64,000 nucleotides of DNA from Streptomyces halobius (GCF_023277745.1 NZ_CP086322.1:6138001-6202000); one strand, 5' to 3'; positions 10,120 through 19,347 are shown, numbered from the stretch's first letter. The notes: generated from the letters alone by a model not told the origin. Made by a program: numbers and translations.

Positions 10120-10872
10120 ATGAAGCTCACTGTCGTCGGATGCTCCGGGTCATTCCCTTCCACGGAATCGGCCTGTTCGAGCTACCTCCTGGAGGCCGAC
10201 GGCTTCAGGCTGCTCATCGATATGGGCAACGGCGCCCTCGGCGAGCTGCAGCGCCACTGCGGTCTCTACGACCTGGACGCCGTCCTCCTCTCGCATCTGC
10301 ACGCCGATCACTGCATCGACCTGTGCGGCTACTTCGTGGTGCGCTACTACCCGCCGGACGGCGGCCGCCGCGGGCCGGTTCCGGTCTACGGGCCGGCCGG
10401 CACCGAGCGCCGGCTGACCTTCGCGCACGCGGATCTGCCGTACGACGGGGCGATGAGCGAGGTCTTCGACTTCCGCACGCTGACGCCCGGCACCCTCACC
10501 ATCGGGCCGTTCACCATCCGTACCGAGCTGGTGAGCCACCCGGTGGAGGCGTACGGCTTCCGCATCGAGCACGGCGGCCGCTCCCTGACGTACTCCGGCG
10601 ACACCGGCCCCTGTGAGGCGCTGGACAGCCTCGCCGCGGACACCGACCTCTTCCTGTGCGAGGCGTCCTTCACCCACGGCAAGGAGGACATCCCGGACCT
10701 GCACCTCAACGGCCGGGAGGCCGGCGAACACGCCCGCCGGGCCGGCGCGGGCCGCCTGGTGCTGACCCACATCCCGCCGTGGACCGACCCGGACATCAGC
10801 CTCCGGGACGCCCAGAAGGTGTACGACGGGCCGGTCGAGGTCGCCAAGGCGGGGGCGTCGTACGAGATCTGA
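10120..10872 (+). CDS. MBL-fold metallo-hydrolase (RNase Z-like)
   Basis: A 250-residue cytosolic protein. The metal-binding motif SHLHADHCID, TYSGDTGPCE with the bridging Asp, and the late LTHIPPW His are all present, placing it in the ribonuclease Z/cAMP phosphodiesterase-like branch of the metallo-beta-lactamase fold. It lacks the RNase Z exosite arm. ACGGAGG precedes ATG 10120. Its stop codon lies inside the first unit of a 20-bp tandem repeat, and a 20-bp perfect hairpin separates it from convergent nagE2. The substrate is unknown. Confidence 0.88.
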   Translation: MKLTVVGCSGSFPSTESACSSYLLEADGFRLLIDMGNGALGELQRHCGLYDLDAVLLSHLHADHCIDLCGYFVVRYYPPDGGRRGPVPVYGPAGTERRLTFAHADLPYDGAMSEVFDFRTLTPGTLTIGPFTIRTELVSHPVEAYGFRIEHGGRSLTYSGDTGPCEALDSLAADTDLFLCEASFTHGKEDIPDLHLNGREAGEHARRAGAGRLVLTHIPPWTDPDISLRDAQKVYDGPVEVAKAGASYEI

Positions 10873-10922
10873 GACCGGCGCACGAGATCTGAGACCGGCG
10901 CATGAGATCTGAGACCGGCATA
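10863..10922 (+). repeat. three 20-bp tandem repeats across the stop codon
   Basis: Units 10863-10882, 10883-10902 and 10903-10922 share GAGATCTGAGACCGGC. The TGA in the first unit is the MBL gene stop. Confidence 0.9.
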
Positions 10923-10926
10923 ACAT

Positions 10927-10972
10927 GCGCGAAAAGGGCCCCGGAAGATGGTTTCCGGGGCCCTTTTCGCGC
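10927..10972. terminator. 20-bp perfect bidirectional terminator
   Basis: Arms 10927-10946 and 10953-10972 (GCGCGAAAAGGGCCCCGGAA and complement) with a 6-nt loop lie between the MBL gene and nagE2. The A/T block inside the stem gives a T-rich tail in both directions. Confidence 0.9.
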
Positions 10973-10990
10973 GGACGGGATCCGAGTGGC

Positions 10991-12247
10991 CTACGCCTTC
11001 GTCAGGTCCTCGACCTCTTCCTCGGGCTCACGGCCCGGGGTGGGCAGATTGAACTTGGTGATCGCGAAGCGGAAGAGCAGGTAGTAGACCACCGCGAAGG
11101 CCAGGCCGATCGGGATGATCATCCAGGGCTTGGTGGCCAGGCTCCAGTTCAGCGCGTAGTCGATGAAGCCCGCCGAGAACGTGAAGCCGTCGTGCACGCC
11201 CAGGGCCCAGGTGACGGCCATCGAGACGGCGGTCAGCACCGCATGGATCGCGTACAGCACCGGCGCGATGAACATGAACGCGAACTCGATCGGCTCGGTG
11301 ATACCGCAGACGAACGAGGTCAGGGCGAGCGAGATCATCATGCCCAGGACGGCCTTGCGGCGCTCGGGGCGGGCGCAGTGCGCGATGGCGAGCGCCGCGG
11401 CCGGCAGGCCGAACATCATGATCGGGAAGAAACCGGACATGAACTGCCCGGCGGACGGGTCGCCGGCGAAGAAGCGGCCGATGTCGCCGTGCGCGACCTT
11501 GCCCGCGGCGTCGGTGAACTCACCCAGCTGGAACCAGGAGACGGTGTTGACGAACTGGTGCATACCGATCGGCAGCAGCGCGCGGTTGATCAGGCCGAAG
11601 AGGCCGGCACCGCCCGCGCCGAGACCGGTCATCCACTCGCCGAAGCTGGAGATGCCGTCACCGATGGGCTCCCAGATCAGTAGGAAGAGCACGCCGACTC
11701 CGGTGCCGACGAAGGCCATGATGATGGGGACGAGCCGGCGGCCGTTGAAGAAGCCCAGCCAGTCCACCAGCCTCTTGCGGTGGTAGCGCTGCCACAGGAC
11801 CGCGGCCAGCAGGCCCATGATGATGCCGCCGAGGACACCGGGATTGTTGACGACCGGCTCGACCCACTCGCCGTCCTCGATGTGGCCTTCCTTGACGGGG
11901 AACGCCTTGAGCACATTGCTGTAGACCAGGAAGCCGACGAGGGCGGCGAGCGCCGTGGAGCCGTCGGCCTTCTTGGCGAAGCCGATGGCGACGCCGATGC
12001 AGAACAGCAGCGGCAGGTTGTCGAAGACCGCGCCACCGGCCGCGGCGAAGACCTTGCTGACATCGATCCAGCCCAGCCCGTCCTTGCCGAACACATCGGG
12101 CTGGCCGAGCCGGTTGAGGATGCCCGCGGCGGGCAGGACGGCGATCGGCAGCTGGAGGCTGCGGCCGATCTTCTGCAGGCCCTGGAACAGGCCGGAGCCC
12201 CGCTTCTTCGCGGGGGCCGCTTTGGTGGCGGCAGTGGCCGAACTCAT
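10991..12247 (-). CDS. nagE2: N-acetylglucosamine PTS permease EIIC
   Basis: A 418-residue membrane permease of the glucose/GlcNAc EIIC family. LQLPIAVLPAAGILNRLG at the start, FFNGRRLVPI, and the substrate-site motif GITEPIEFAFMFIAP are clear, with about 10 transmembrane segments. Position next to nagE1 and nagF and three DasR-type operators upstream match S. coelicolor nagE2, the main GlcNAc uptake permease. AGGAGGAAT precedes the ATG. It would work with an EIIB such as NagF and the general PTS proteins to import and phosphorylate GlcNAc. Confidence 0.93.
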   Translation of the reverse strand: MSSATAATKAAPAKKRGSGLFQGLQKIGRSLQLPIAVLPAAGILNRLGQPDVFGKDGLGWIDVSKVFAAAGGAVFDNLPLLFCIGVAIGFAKKADGSTALAALVGFLVYSNVLKAFPVKEGHIEDGEWVEPVVNNPGVLGGIIMGLLAAVLWQRYHRKRLVDWLGFFNGRRLVPIIMAFVGTGVGVLFLLIWEPIGDGISSFGEWMTGLGAGGAGLFGLINRALLPIGMHQFVNTVSWFQLGEFTDAAGKVAHGDIGRFFAGDPSAGQFMSGFFPIMMFGLPAAALAIAHCARPERRKAVLGMMISLALTSFVCGITEPIEFAFMFIAPVLYAIHAVLTAVSMAVTWALGVHDGFTFSAGFIDYALNWSLATKPWMIIPIGLAFAVVYYLLFRFAITKFNLPTPGREPEEEVEDLTKA

Positions 12248-12295
12248 CGGATTCCTCCTGGTGAGGCGGGCACTCGGAAGGGGGTACGGCCCGCT

Positions 12296-12311
12296 GCTGG
12301 TCTAAACCACT
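12296..12311. promoter_or_regulatory. DasR-responsive element (dre) 1 upstream of nagE2
   Basis: Core TGGTCTAAACCA at 12298-12309 matches the known dre consensus AGTGGTCTAGACCACT closely. It lies about 50 bp upstream of the nagE2 start. Confidence 0.85.
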
Positions 12312-12327
12312 GGTGGTTTAGACCATT
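12312..12327. promoter_or_regulatory. DasR-responsive element (dre) 2 upstream of nagE2
   Basis: Core TGGTTTAGACCA at 12314-12325 is adjacent to dre 1, with centres 16 bp apart, suggesting tandem occupancy by the GlcNAc-phosphate-responsive repressor DasR. Confidence 0.85.
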
Positions 12328-12367
12328 CTTAGCACGTGGTCAAGGCGCAAAGGAATCCATTGTTCCA

Positions 12368-12383
12368 AGTGGTTTGGACCACA
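12368..12383. promoter_or_regulatory. DasR-responsive element (dre) 3
   Basis: AGTGGTTTGGACCACA has the dre palindrome with one central change. It lies 56 bp further from nagE2 than dre 2, in the gap before nagE1. Confidence 0.7.
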
Positions 12384-12513
12384 CGACGACCGGCCCCCGC
12401 GCCCGGCTCCACGACAGCCGCAGGCCAAGTGGCCAAAGCCCTGATGAGGGCCCTGCTACGCGATGTTCCCCGGCACTGCGCGATGCTCCCCCACTAGGTG
12501 ATCTTCCCCCGCA

Positions 12514-13827
12514 CTACTTGACGTTCTCCCGCTCCATCGCGTCCCCCACCTCGGCCGACTCGCGGCCCGGAGTCGCCAGATCGAACTTCGTGATCACGAA
12601 ACGGAAGACGACGTAGTAGACCGCGGCGAAACACACACCGACGGGAATGATCAACCACGGTTTCGTCGCCAGCCCCCAGTTGATGACGTAATCGATCAGC
12701 CCCGCCGAGAAGCTGAAACCGTCATGCACCCCCAGCGCCCAGGTCACCGCCATCGACACACCCGTCAGCACCGCATGGATCACATAGAGCGCCGGCGCGA
12801 TGAACAGAAACGAATACTCGATCGGCTCGGTCACACCCGTCACGAACGACGTCAGCCCGACCGACAGCATCATGCCCGACACCTCCTTACGGCGATGCCG
12901 CTTCGCACAGTGCGCGATCGCCAGCCCCGCCGCCGGCAGCGCGAACATCATGATCGGGAAAAACCCCGTCTCGAACTGGCCCGCCGCCGGATCACCCGCC
13001 AGGAACCGGTTGATATCACCGTGCACGACCGTGCCGTCCGGCTTGGTGTAATCACCGAACTGGAACCAGACGAAGGTGTTCAGGAACTGATGCAGCCCGA
13101 CCACCAGCAGCGCACGGTTCGCGACACCGAAGATGCCCGAACCGATCCAGTCCATATCGCTCAGCCACTTGCCGAAACCCGTCAGCGCCTCACCGACCGG
13201 CGGCCAGACCCCCGTACACACCACGGCGAACGCCACCCCGACGAAGGCCATCACCATCGGCACCAGTCGACGCCCATTGAAGAAACCCAGCCAGTCGACC
13301 AGCTTCACCCGGTGCAGACGCTGCCAGAACCAGGCCGCCAGAAGACCCATCACAATGCCGCCGAAAACCCCCGGATTCTGGAACGTCGCCTGCGCCACCG
13401 TCCCGTCCCGGGCCCCGCACACCCCCGACCACGGCCCCGCCTGCGTGTACGTCTGGCCCGCGGCACAGTCCACCGGGAACTGATGCAGCACCGCGTAATA
13501 CACAAGGAACCCCACCACCCCGGCCAGCGCCGTCGAACCATCCGACTTCCGCGCCATCCCGATCGCGACACCGATACAGAACAGCAGCGGCAGACCCAGC
13601 CCCGAATCCAGCAGCGCCCCGCCCGCCCCCGCGAACACCTTCGCGACGTTGTCCCACCCCAGCCCGTCCGCCCCGAACAGATCCGGCTGCCCCAGCCGGT
13701 TGAGAATGCCCGCGGCCGGCAGCACGGCGATCGGCAGCTGGAGACTGCGGCCCATCTTCTGCATGCCCTGGAAGGCGGCGGACGTCCACTTCTTCCTCGG
13801 CGCCGCCGACGCCGCATTCGCACTCAT
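12514..13827 (-). CDS. nagE1: PTS permease EIIC, GlcNAc/glucose family paralogue
   Basis: A 437-residue paralogue of the adjacent nagE2 with the same LQLPIAVLPAAGILNRLG start, FFNGRRLVPM and GVTEPIEYSFLFIAP motifs. It has an extra cysteine-containing loop of about 25 residues around TYTQAGPWSGVCGARDG. The start is set at 13827, where GGAGGG lies about 7 nt upstream; a longer frame to 13905 has no ribosome site. It is divergent from nagF across a region with one dre site. In S. coelicolor the paralogue has a minor or unknown sugar role. Confidence 0.9.
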   Translation of the reverse strand: MSANAASAAPRKKWTSAAFQGMQKMGRSLQLPIAVLPAAGILNRLGQPDLFGADGLGWDNVAKVFAGAGGALLDSGLGLPLLFCIGVAIGMARKSDGSTALAGVVGFLVYYAVLHQFPVDCAAGQTYTQAGPWSGVCGARDGTVAQATFQNPGVFGGIVMGLLAAWFWQRLHRVKLVDWLGFFNGRRLVPMVMAFVGVAFAVVCTGVWPPVGEALTGFGKWLSDMDWIGSGIFGVANRALLVVGLHQFLNTFVWFQFGDYTKPDGTVVHGDINRFLAGDPAAGQFETGFFPIMMFALPAAGLAIAHCAKRHRRKEVSGMMLSVGLTSFVTGVTEPIEYSFLFIAPALYVIHAVLTGVSMAVTWALGVHDGFSFSAGLIDYVINWGLATKPWLIIPVGVCFAAVYYVVFRFVITKFDLATPGRESAEVGDAMERENVK

Positions 13828-13917
13828 CCAAGCCCTCCAGGCGAATCCCGTCCCGCAGGCGGCCGGTCCGCCGACAACCGGCCCGTCGGCAATGCGGCCC
13901 GGCACTTACCGCATACT

Positions 13918-13933
13918 GGTGGTGTAGACCACT
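13918..13933. promoter_or_regulatory. DasR-responsive element shared by nagE1 and nagF
   Basis: GGTGGTGTAGACCACT agrees with the dre consensus at nearly every position. It lies 91 bp upstream of nagE1 and 154 bp upstream of nagF in the divergent promoter region. Confidence 0.82.
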
Positions 13934-14086
13934 CGTGGTGCGGTTCTGGCCCCCGGCACGCACTCCGGGTGATCGCCATCCTTCGGTAGACAGCGGACCA
14001 ACGCCCGCAAAGTTGGGCTGAACGTGCGTTACCGTGTGAAAACCGCACGGCGGAACCGCCGGCGGCCGAGACAAGCAGGAGTGGAC

Positions 14087-14320
14087 ATGGCCAGCAAGGC
14101 TGAGAAGATCGTCGCCGGGCTCGGCGGACTCGACAACATCGAAGAGGTCGAGGGCTGCATCACCCGCCTCCGCACCGAAGTCAACAACGCCGCCCTGGTC
14201 GACGAGGACGCCCTGAAGGCCGCCGGCGCCCACGGAGTCGTCAAGATGGGCACCGCCATCCAGGTCGTCATCGGCACCGACGCCGACCCCATCGCCGCCG
14301 AAATCGAAGACATGATGTGA
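14087..14320 (+). CDS. nagF: PTS EIIB protein for N-acetylglucosamine
   Basis: A 77-residue cytosolic EIIB domain as a separate protein. The phosphorylated cysteine is Cys24 in [11 protein letters not shown], and the C-terminal [14 protein letters not shown] completes the fold. ATG 14087 is preceded by CAGGAGTGG; an upstream in-frame ATG at 14024 would add a basic segment not found in EIIB. It supplies phosphate from EIIA to GlcNAc during import by NagE2 or NagE1. It is divergent from nagE1 with a shared dre. Confidence 0.92.
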   Translation: MASKAEKIVAGLGGLDNIEEVEGCITRLRTEVNNAALVDEDALKAAGAHGVVKMGTAIQVVIGTDADPIAAEIEDMM

Positions 14321-14345
14321 GCTGACCACCCCACAGCCCCCCCAA

Positions 14346-14388
14346 GGGCCCCGCTCCGGACCGCACCACCCACACCGGAACGGGGCCC
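14346..14388 (+). terminator. hairpin between nagF and rph
   Basis: Arms 14346-14359 and 14375-14388 (GGGCCCCGCTCCGG) pair with one mismatch. There is no T-run, so termination strength is uncertain. Confidence 0.55.
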
Positions 14389-14414
14389 ACACCATTGCCG
14401 ATAGGGTCTACGCC

Positions 14415-15146
<732 letters not shown>

Positions 15147-15300
15147 CAGCGCGCACAGTCTGAGGGGACGGCGGTCCGACAGGGGAGGACAGGACAGGGC
15201 GCACAACACGGCACGACAGAACAGGCCGGGCCGGACCCCTGCCCCAACTGCACCCCCGCTGACTGCCGTTCACCCCCACTGACGCATCATCACCCCCGAA

Positions 15301-15340
15301 CGCGGCGCCCTGGCAACCAATTCAGGGCGCCGCGCGTTTG
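15301..15340 (+). terminator. Rho-independent terminator after rph
   Basis: Perfect 12-bp arms 15301-15312 and 15323-15334 (CGCGGCGCCCTG) with a T-rich tail to about 15345. Confidence 0.85.
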
Positions 15341-15389
15341 TTCCTTTGCTCGTGCATGACCGAGCATGACCCGAGGAAGGAACCACTCC

Positions 15390-15809
15390 ATGGCCCCGCG
15401 CACGCAACGTCAGCTTCCCCAGCACCGCCGCCACGCCACCACCGTCCTCGCCACACTGGCCGCCGCCGCGCTCGCCATACCGCTGCTCTCCGCCTGCGGA
15501 GCGGTCAACAAGGCCATGGACTGCGCCAACACCGCCAGCACCATCGTCGACAGCGTCGACAAACTCCAAAAGGCCGTCGGCAGCGCCATCGACGACCCCC
15601 AGGCAGCCAAAGAAGCCCTCGACACCATCGACAAGAACCTCGACAAGGTCAGCAAATCGTCCGACGACCCCGAGCTCTCCAAAGCCATCGACAAGATGAA
15701 CGACGGCGTCAAGGACGCCCGCAAGGACCTCGACGCGGCCAAGGCCCCCGACCTCGCACCCATCTCCGACGCGGCCGGCGACATCACCAAGGTCTGCACC
15801 CCGGGATAA
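15390..15809 (+). CDS. small secreted lipoprotein with helical repeats
   Basis: A 139-residue protein with a basic N-terminus, a hydrophobic stretch (LATLAAAALAIPLLSAC) and a lipobox LLSAC, so it should be lipid-anchored on the outer face of the membrane. The mature part is almost entirely helical with spaced Asp/Lys, e.g. SVDKLQKAVGSAIDD and ALDTIDKNLDKVSK, suggesting coiled coil. ATG 15390 is chosen because AGGAAGGA lies 8 nt upstream; ATG 15366 has none. I do not recognise a functional family. The gene ends 7 bp before rdgB and is probably co-transcribed with it. Confidence 0.82.
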   Translation: MAPRTQRQLPQHRRHATTVLATLAAAALAIPLLSACGAVNKAMDCANTASTIVDSVDKLQKAVGSAIDDPQAAKEALDTIDKNLDKVSKSSDDPELSKAIDKMNDGVKDARKDLDAAKAPDLAPISDAAGDITKVCTPG

Positions 15810-15816
15810 TCACCCC

Positions 15817-16452
15817 ATGCAGCCTCACACCGGCGGGCACCCCGCAACCCCGAACCGCCTCATTCTCGCCACCCGCAACACCGGCAAGATCGCCGAACTC
15901 CGGGCCATCCTGGAAGGCGCCGGCCTCGGCATCGAACTCATCGGAGCCGACACCTACCCCGACGTCCCGGACATCAAGGAAACCGGCGTCACCTTCGCCG
16001 AAAACGCCCTGCTCAAGGCCCACGCCCTCGCCAAGGCCACCGGCCACCCGGCCGTCGCCGACGACTCCGGCCTCTGCGTCGACGTCCTCGGCGGCGCCCC
16101 CGGCATCTTCTCCGCCCGCTGGGCCGGCAAGCACGGCGACGACCAGGCCAACCTGGAGCTGCTGCTGGCCCAGCTGGCCGACATCTCCGACGAACACCGC
16201 GGCGCGCATTTCGCCTGCGCCGCTGCCCTCGCCCTCCCCGACGGCACCGAACGCGTCGTCGAGGGCCGCCTGGAGGGCACCCTCCGCCACGTCCCCACGG
16301 GCACCGGCGGCTTCGGCTACGACCCGATCCTCCAGCCCGAGGGGGAGACCCGGACCTGCGCCGAGCTGACTCCTGACGAGAAGAACGCGATCAGCCATCG
16401 GGGGCGCGCTTTCCGGGCTCTGGTTCCGGTGGTGCGGGAGCTGGTGGGCTGA
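15817..16452 (+). CDS. rdgB: XTP/dITP diphosphatase (nucleotide-pool sanitation)
   Basis: A 211-residue RdgB/HAM1 pyrophosphatase that hydrolyses non-canonical purine triphosphates such as dITP and XTP. LATRNTGKIAELR at the N-terminus, VADDSGLCVDVL, and the C-terminal FGYDPIL and EKNAISHRGRA motifs are all intact. It follows the lipoprotein gene by 7 bp. A 16-bp hairpin closes the unit. Confidence 0.95.
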   Translation: MQPHTGGHPATPNRLILATRNTGKIAELRAILEGAGLGIELIGADTYPDVPDIKETGVTFAENALLKAHALAKATGHPAVADDSGLCVDVLGGAPGIFSARWAGKHGDDQANLELLLAQLADISDEHRGAHFACAAALALPDGTERVVEGRLEGTLRHVPTGTGGFGYDPILQPEGETRTCAELTPDEKNAISHRGRAFRALVPVVRELVG

Positions 16453-16460
16453 CGACGGTG

Positions 16461-16496
16461 AAGGCCCGGCCCCACACGGGTGTGGGGCCGGGCCTT
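16461..16496 (+). terminator. hairpin terminator after rdgB
   Basis: Perfect 16-bp arms 16461-16476 and 16481-16496 (AAGGCCCGGCCCCACA) on a CGGG loop. It also faces the 3' end of the tRNA gene. Confidence 0.88.
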
Positions 16497-16511
16497 CGAT
16501 TCCAAGGTCAG

Positions 16512-16595
16512 TACGGCCGGTGGGACTCGAACCCACACGCCTCAAGGGCACTGGTACCTAAAACCAGCCTGTCTTGCCAATTCCAGCACGGCCGC
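16512..16595 (-). tRNA. tRNA-Leu, anticodon UAG
   Basis: The reverse complement folds as a class II tRNA of 84 nt. The acceptor stem GCGGCCG pairs with CGGCCGT (first pair G-U) with discriminator A. The anticodon stem-loop CTGGT-TTTAGGT-ACCAG carries anticodon TAG for CUA codons. The T arm is GTGGG-TTCGAGT-CCCAC. CCA is not encoded; the next bases are CTG. The long variable arm fits leucine. Confidence 0.95.
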
Positions 16596-16637
16596 CAGCC
16601 ACGGCCATACTACTCGTTGGTGGGCTTGCGGTGAGAG

Positions 16638-17285
16638 CTACCGTCGTCGGCGGCCACCTCGGCACCAAGTATCGGTCACTGCATGGCAGTTGGGGCACAG
16701 CAATCGCAGGTTCTCGACCCGGTTGTCCCGCCAATCGCCGTCGATGTGATCGACCTCAAGCGGCAGCGGCTCTCCCAGCCAGACCGCCTCAATGCCGCAC
16801 AGAGCACATCGCTCCTCGATGCCGAGTTCGAGCATTGCCCTCTTGACCCGGTTGCTGGGAGTGCGCTTGGGGTGCGCTGACAGGTCCTCCACGAGGATCT
16901 CTCCGGGGGCGTGGCGACGTCGGCGGTCCCGCATGTTCTCCGCGCGGACCACGGTCGTGAAATGCGAGGTGTCGATCCCGTACGCCTTGATCCGGCGGCT
17001 GATGTGGGTGTGCTGGCCCCCGACGACCTCAAGCCCGAGATGCCGCAGCACCTCGCACATGTTCGTCGCGGCCGAGACCGCCGCCTGGAGGATCTCCCGC
17101 GTCCACTTGGCCCCCTCGCGCTCGAAGTGTGAGACGTCCACCCCCAGTTTCTTCATCCGGTCAAACACATACCGCCGCGTCGAACTCCGCGGATCCACCC
17201 CTAACTTCTCCAACGCCTCCGACAACGTCCGCGACGATCGGGCCGCCTCGGCGAGGCGCTCCCGGGTGTATGGGCTGACGGGCAT
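16638..17285 (-). CDS. HNH endonuclease-like protein
   Basis: A 215-residue basic protein. The C-terminal third is a zinc-ribbon HNH domain: CALCG, then LEVDHIDGDWRDNRVENLRLLC split over its His, Asn and Asp, then CPNCH. The N-terminal two thirds contain two similar helix-turn segments (RTLSEALEKLGVDPRSSTRRYV and an echo near TNMCEVLRHLGL), each followed by a Lys/Gly-rich G-x-DxSHF motif, which look like DNA-binding repeats. It sits 43 bp from the tRNA-Leu. No mobile-element partner is seen, so it may be a stable chromosomal gene. Confidence 0.82.
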   Translation of the reverse strand: MPVSPYTRERLAEAARSSRTLSEALEKLGVDPRSSTRRYVFDRMKKLGVDVSHFEREGAKWTREILQAAVSAATNMCEVLRHLGLEVVGGQHTHISRRIKAYGIDTSHFTTVVRAENMRDRRRRHAPGEILVEDLSAHPKRTPSNRVKRAMLELGIEERCALCGIEAVWLGEPLPLEVDHIDGDWRDNRVENLRLLCPNCHAVTDTWCRGGRRRR

Positions 17286-17417
17286 GGCATCCCCCCCGTT
17301 GTGTTCGTTCGTTCCTCTCTCGAACTCCTCAACGAGTGAGTGACGCGATGGTTAGCCAAGTAGGGGAACGAACGTAAGGAAAAGGGAAGCGGGGGAGACG
17401 GAGCCGACGCGCCGGCG

Positions 17418-18959
17418 TCAGAAGCGGGGCTCCCTGGATTCGGAGCTGACGAGTTCGATGGCCTCCTCCTTGGTGGCTACCGAAGGAGGCGACCCTTCCA
17501 GCGGCAGCTGCGCCGTTTCCTTCATGCAGGCGACGGCGATCGCGCCCACGAGAGCGGCGCCCATTGTGTAGTAGGCGGGAACCATGATGTTGCCGCCGAA
17601 TCCCTTCATCAGGGCCGTGATCACCAAAGGCGTGGTGCCGCCGAAAAGGGATACCGCGAGGTTGTAGCCGATGGAGAGGGAGCCGTAGCGGACGTCGGTG
17701 GGGAAGAGGGCGGGGAGGGCGGCGGACATGGTGCCGAGGAGGCAGACGAGGGAGAGGCCGAGGAGGGCCATGCCGGTGAGGACGGCGAGCATGCTGCCCT
17801 GCTTGACCAGGAGGAACGCGGGGATGGCCAGGAGGAAGAAGCCGAGCATGCCGGTCATGAGCAGCGGCTTGCGACCGTAGCGGTCGTTGAGTTTGCCGAT
17901 GGTGGTGAGGACGCACATGAGGACGGCCATGGTGCCCAGGAGGATCAGGAGGCCGTGGGATTCCTGGTAGTCGAGGGTGTCCGTCAAATAGGTCGGCATG
18001 TAGGAGAGGAGCATGTAGTCGGTGATGTTGTAGGCGCCGACCAGGGCGACGCAGAGGATGAGGGTGGGCCACTGCTGGGCGAGGATTTCGCCGAGTTTTC
18101 TCCTGGGGGCGTTTTCGGAGAGGTGGGGGGAGTGGGGGAGGGGTGTCGTGGCGTGTGAGCCGGTGGCTTCCAGTTTTTGGAAGGCGGGGGTTTCGTCGAG
18201 TTTCACCCGGAGGTAGAGGCCGACGAGGCCGAGTGGGCCGGCGATGAGGAAGGGGATGCGCCAGCCCCAGTGGAGCATTGCTTCGTTGCCGAGGGCGGTG
18301 TCGAGGATGAGGACGATGCCGGCCGCTCCGGTGTAGCCGATGAGGGTGCCCATTTCCAGGAAGCTGCCGAAGTAGCCGCGTTTTTTGTCGGGGGCGTATT
18401 CGGCGATGAAGGTGGAGGCGCCGCCGTATTCGCCGCCGGTGGAGAAGCCCTGGACGAGGCGGAAGAGGATGAGGAGGACGGGGGACCAGAAGCCGATGGC
18501 GGCGTGGGAGGGGATCAGACCGATGGAGAGGGTGCCCAGCGCCATCATGATCATGGTGAGGGCGAGTACTTTCTTGCGGCCGATGCGGTCGCCCAGCGGG
18601 CCGAAGTAGGCGCCGCCGAGGGGGCGTACGAGGAAGGCGACGGCGAAGGTGGCGAAGGAGGACAGCAGGCTGGTGGTGTCGTTGCCGCCGGGGAAGAAGA
18701 CCTTGCCGATGGTGACGGCGAGATAGCTGTAGATCCCGAAGTCGAACCATTCCATGGCGTTGCCGAGGGCGGCGGCTTTTACGGCGCGTTTGACGACTTT
18801 TTCGTCGGTGATGGTGATGTCGGTGCGTCGTAGTGGGGGATTTTTGCGGCGGGCGATGGCACGGAAGAGGGTCCGGTGGCGCTTGAGCGCTTCTTTGTCC
18901 GGGGCGTCCGGGGTGTGGGTCTGGACTGTGCGGACTGCTTCGGTGGTGCCGGTCGCCAC
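17418..18959 (-). CDS. MFS transporter, metabolite:H+ symporter (ProP-like)
   Basis: A 513-residue transporter with about 12 membrane segments. The family cues are NAMEWFDFGIYSYLAV, RPLGGAYFGPLGDRIGRKK, RLVQGFSTGGEYGGA, and the second-half NDRYGRKPLL. This subfamily moves compatible solutes, organic acids or dicarboxylates; the substrate is not determined. GTG 18959 is chosen because GAGAGGAC lies 6 nt upstream. A longer frame begins at 19073 but reads through an unrelated basic segment. Confidence 0.88.
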   Translation of the reverse strand: MATGTTEAVRTVQTHTPDAPDKEALKRHRTLFRAIARRKNPPLRRTDITITDEKVVKRAVKAAALGNAMEWFDFGIYSYLAVTIGKVFFPGGNDTTSLLSSFATFAVAFLVRPLGGAYFGPLGDRIGRKKVLALTMIMMALGTLSIGLIPSHAAIGFWSPVLLILFRLVQGFSTGGEYGGASTFIAEYAPDKKRGYFGSFLEMGTLIGYTGAAGIVLILDTALGNEAMLHWGWRIPFLIAGPLGLVGLYLRVKLDETPAFQKLEATGSHATTPLPHSPHLSENAPRRKLGEILAQQWPTLILCVALVGAYNITDYMLLSYMPTYLTDTLDYQESHGLLILLGTMAVLMCVLTTIGKLNDRYGRKPLLMTGMLGFFLLAIPAFLLVKQGSMLAVLTGMALLGLSLVCLLGTMSAALPALFPTDVRYGSLSIGYNLAVSLFGGTTPLVITALMKGFGGNIMVPAYYTMGAALVGAIAVACMKETAQLPLEGSPPSVATKEEAIELVSSESREPRF

Positions 18960-19347
18960 AGGGCGTCCTCTCGGTCGGTCGGCGCGTGGTGCGCGGTGGG
19001 GGTACGACAGATGCGTCTGCGCAGTGGGGGCGTGGATCAAACCCCTTTGGCCGAATTTCGCTGTACGGGGCATGTATGGGGCAGGTGCGGGGCTTGTATG
19101 GGGCAGTGCGCGGCTTCTACGGGGCGGGGGGTGTGTTGGGGGTGCGCGGGTGGGGCGGTGGCGGGGGTGTGTCAGGGTTTTTCCCGGGTCCTGTTACAGG
19201 ACTGGTACACAGCCGCGCGGTCACCGCAGTGTTCGGGCAACGAGGCTGTGTGCCGGGGAGGAGAGAGTGGCGCTGTCGAAACCTCTCTTTTCGTTCGAGT
19301 TTGCCGGTGGGGGTACTGGGGTGTGAGGGCCCCGGGAGGAGTACGTG
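18960..19347. other. 388-bp divergent intergenic region with repeated decamers
   Basis: No gene is supported. It holds four copies of a T(G/C)TA(C/T)GGGGC decamer listed separately, a G-rich tract at 19120-19160, and the Shine-Dalgarno GGAGGA at 19335-19340 of the next gene. Confidence 0.6.
19062..19125. repeat. four direct decamer repeats in a divergent promoter region
   Basis: TGTACGGGGC 19062-19071, TGTATGGGGC 19073-19082, TGTATGGGGC 19095-19104 and TCTACGGGGC 19116-19125. Start-to-start distances are 11, 22 and 21 bp, close to one or two helical turns, as expected of a repeated regulator site. Confidence 0.7.

Noticed and set aside
12724..13989. Open frame antisense to nagE1
   Set aside because: The predicted protein is an Arg/His/Pro/Gln-rich shadow without family features, while the opposite strand encodes a complete EIIC.
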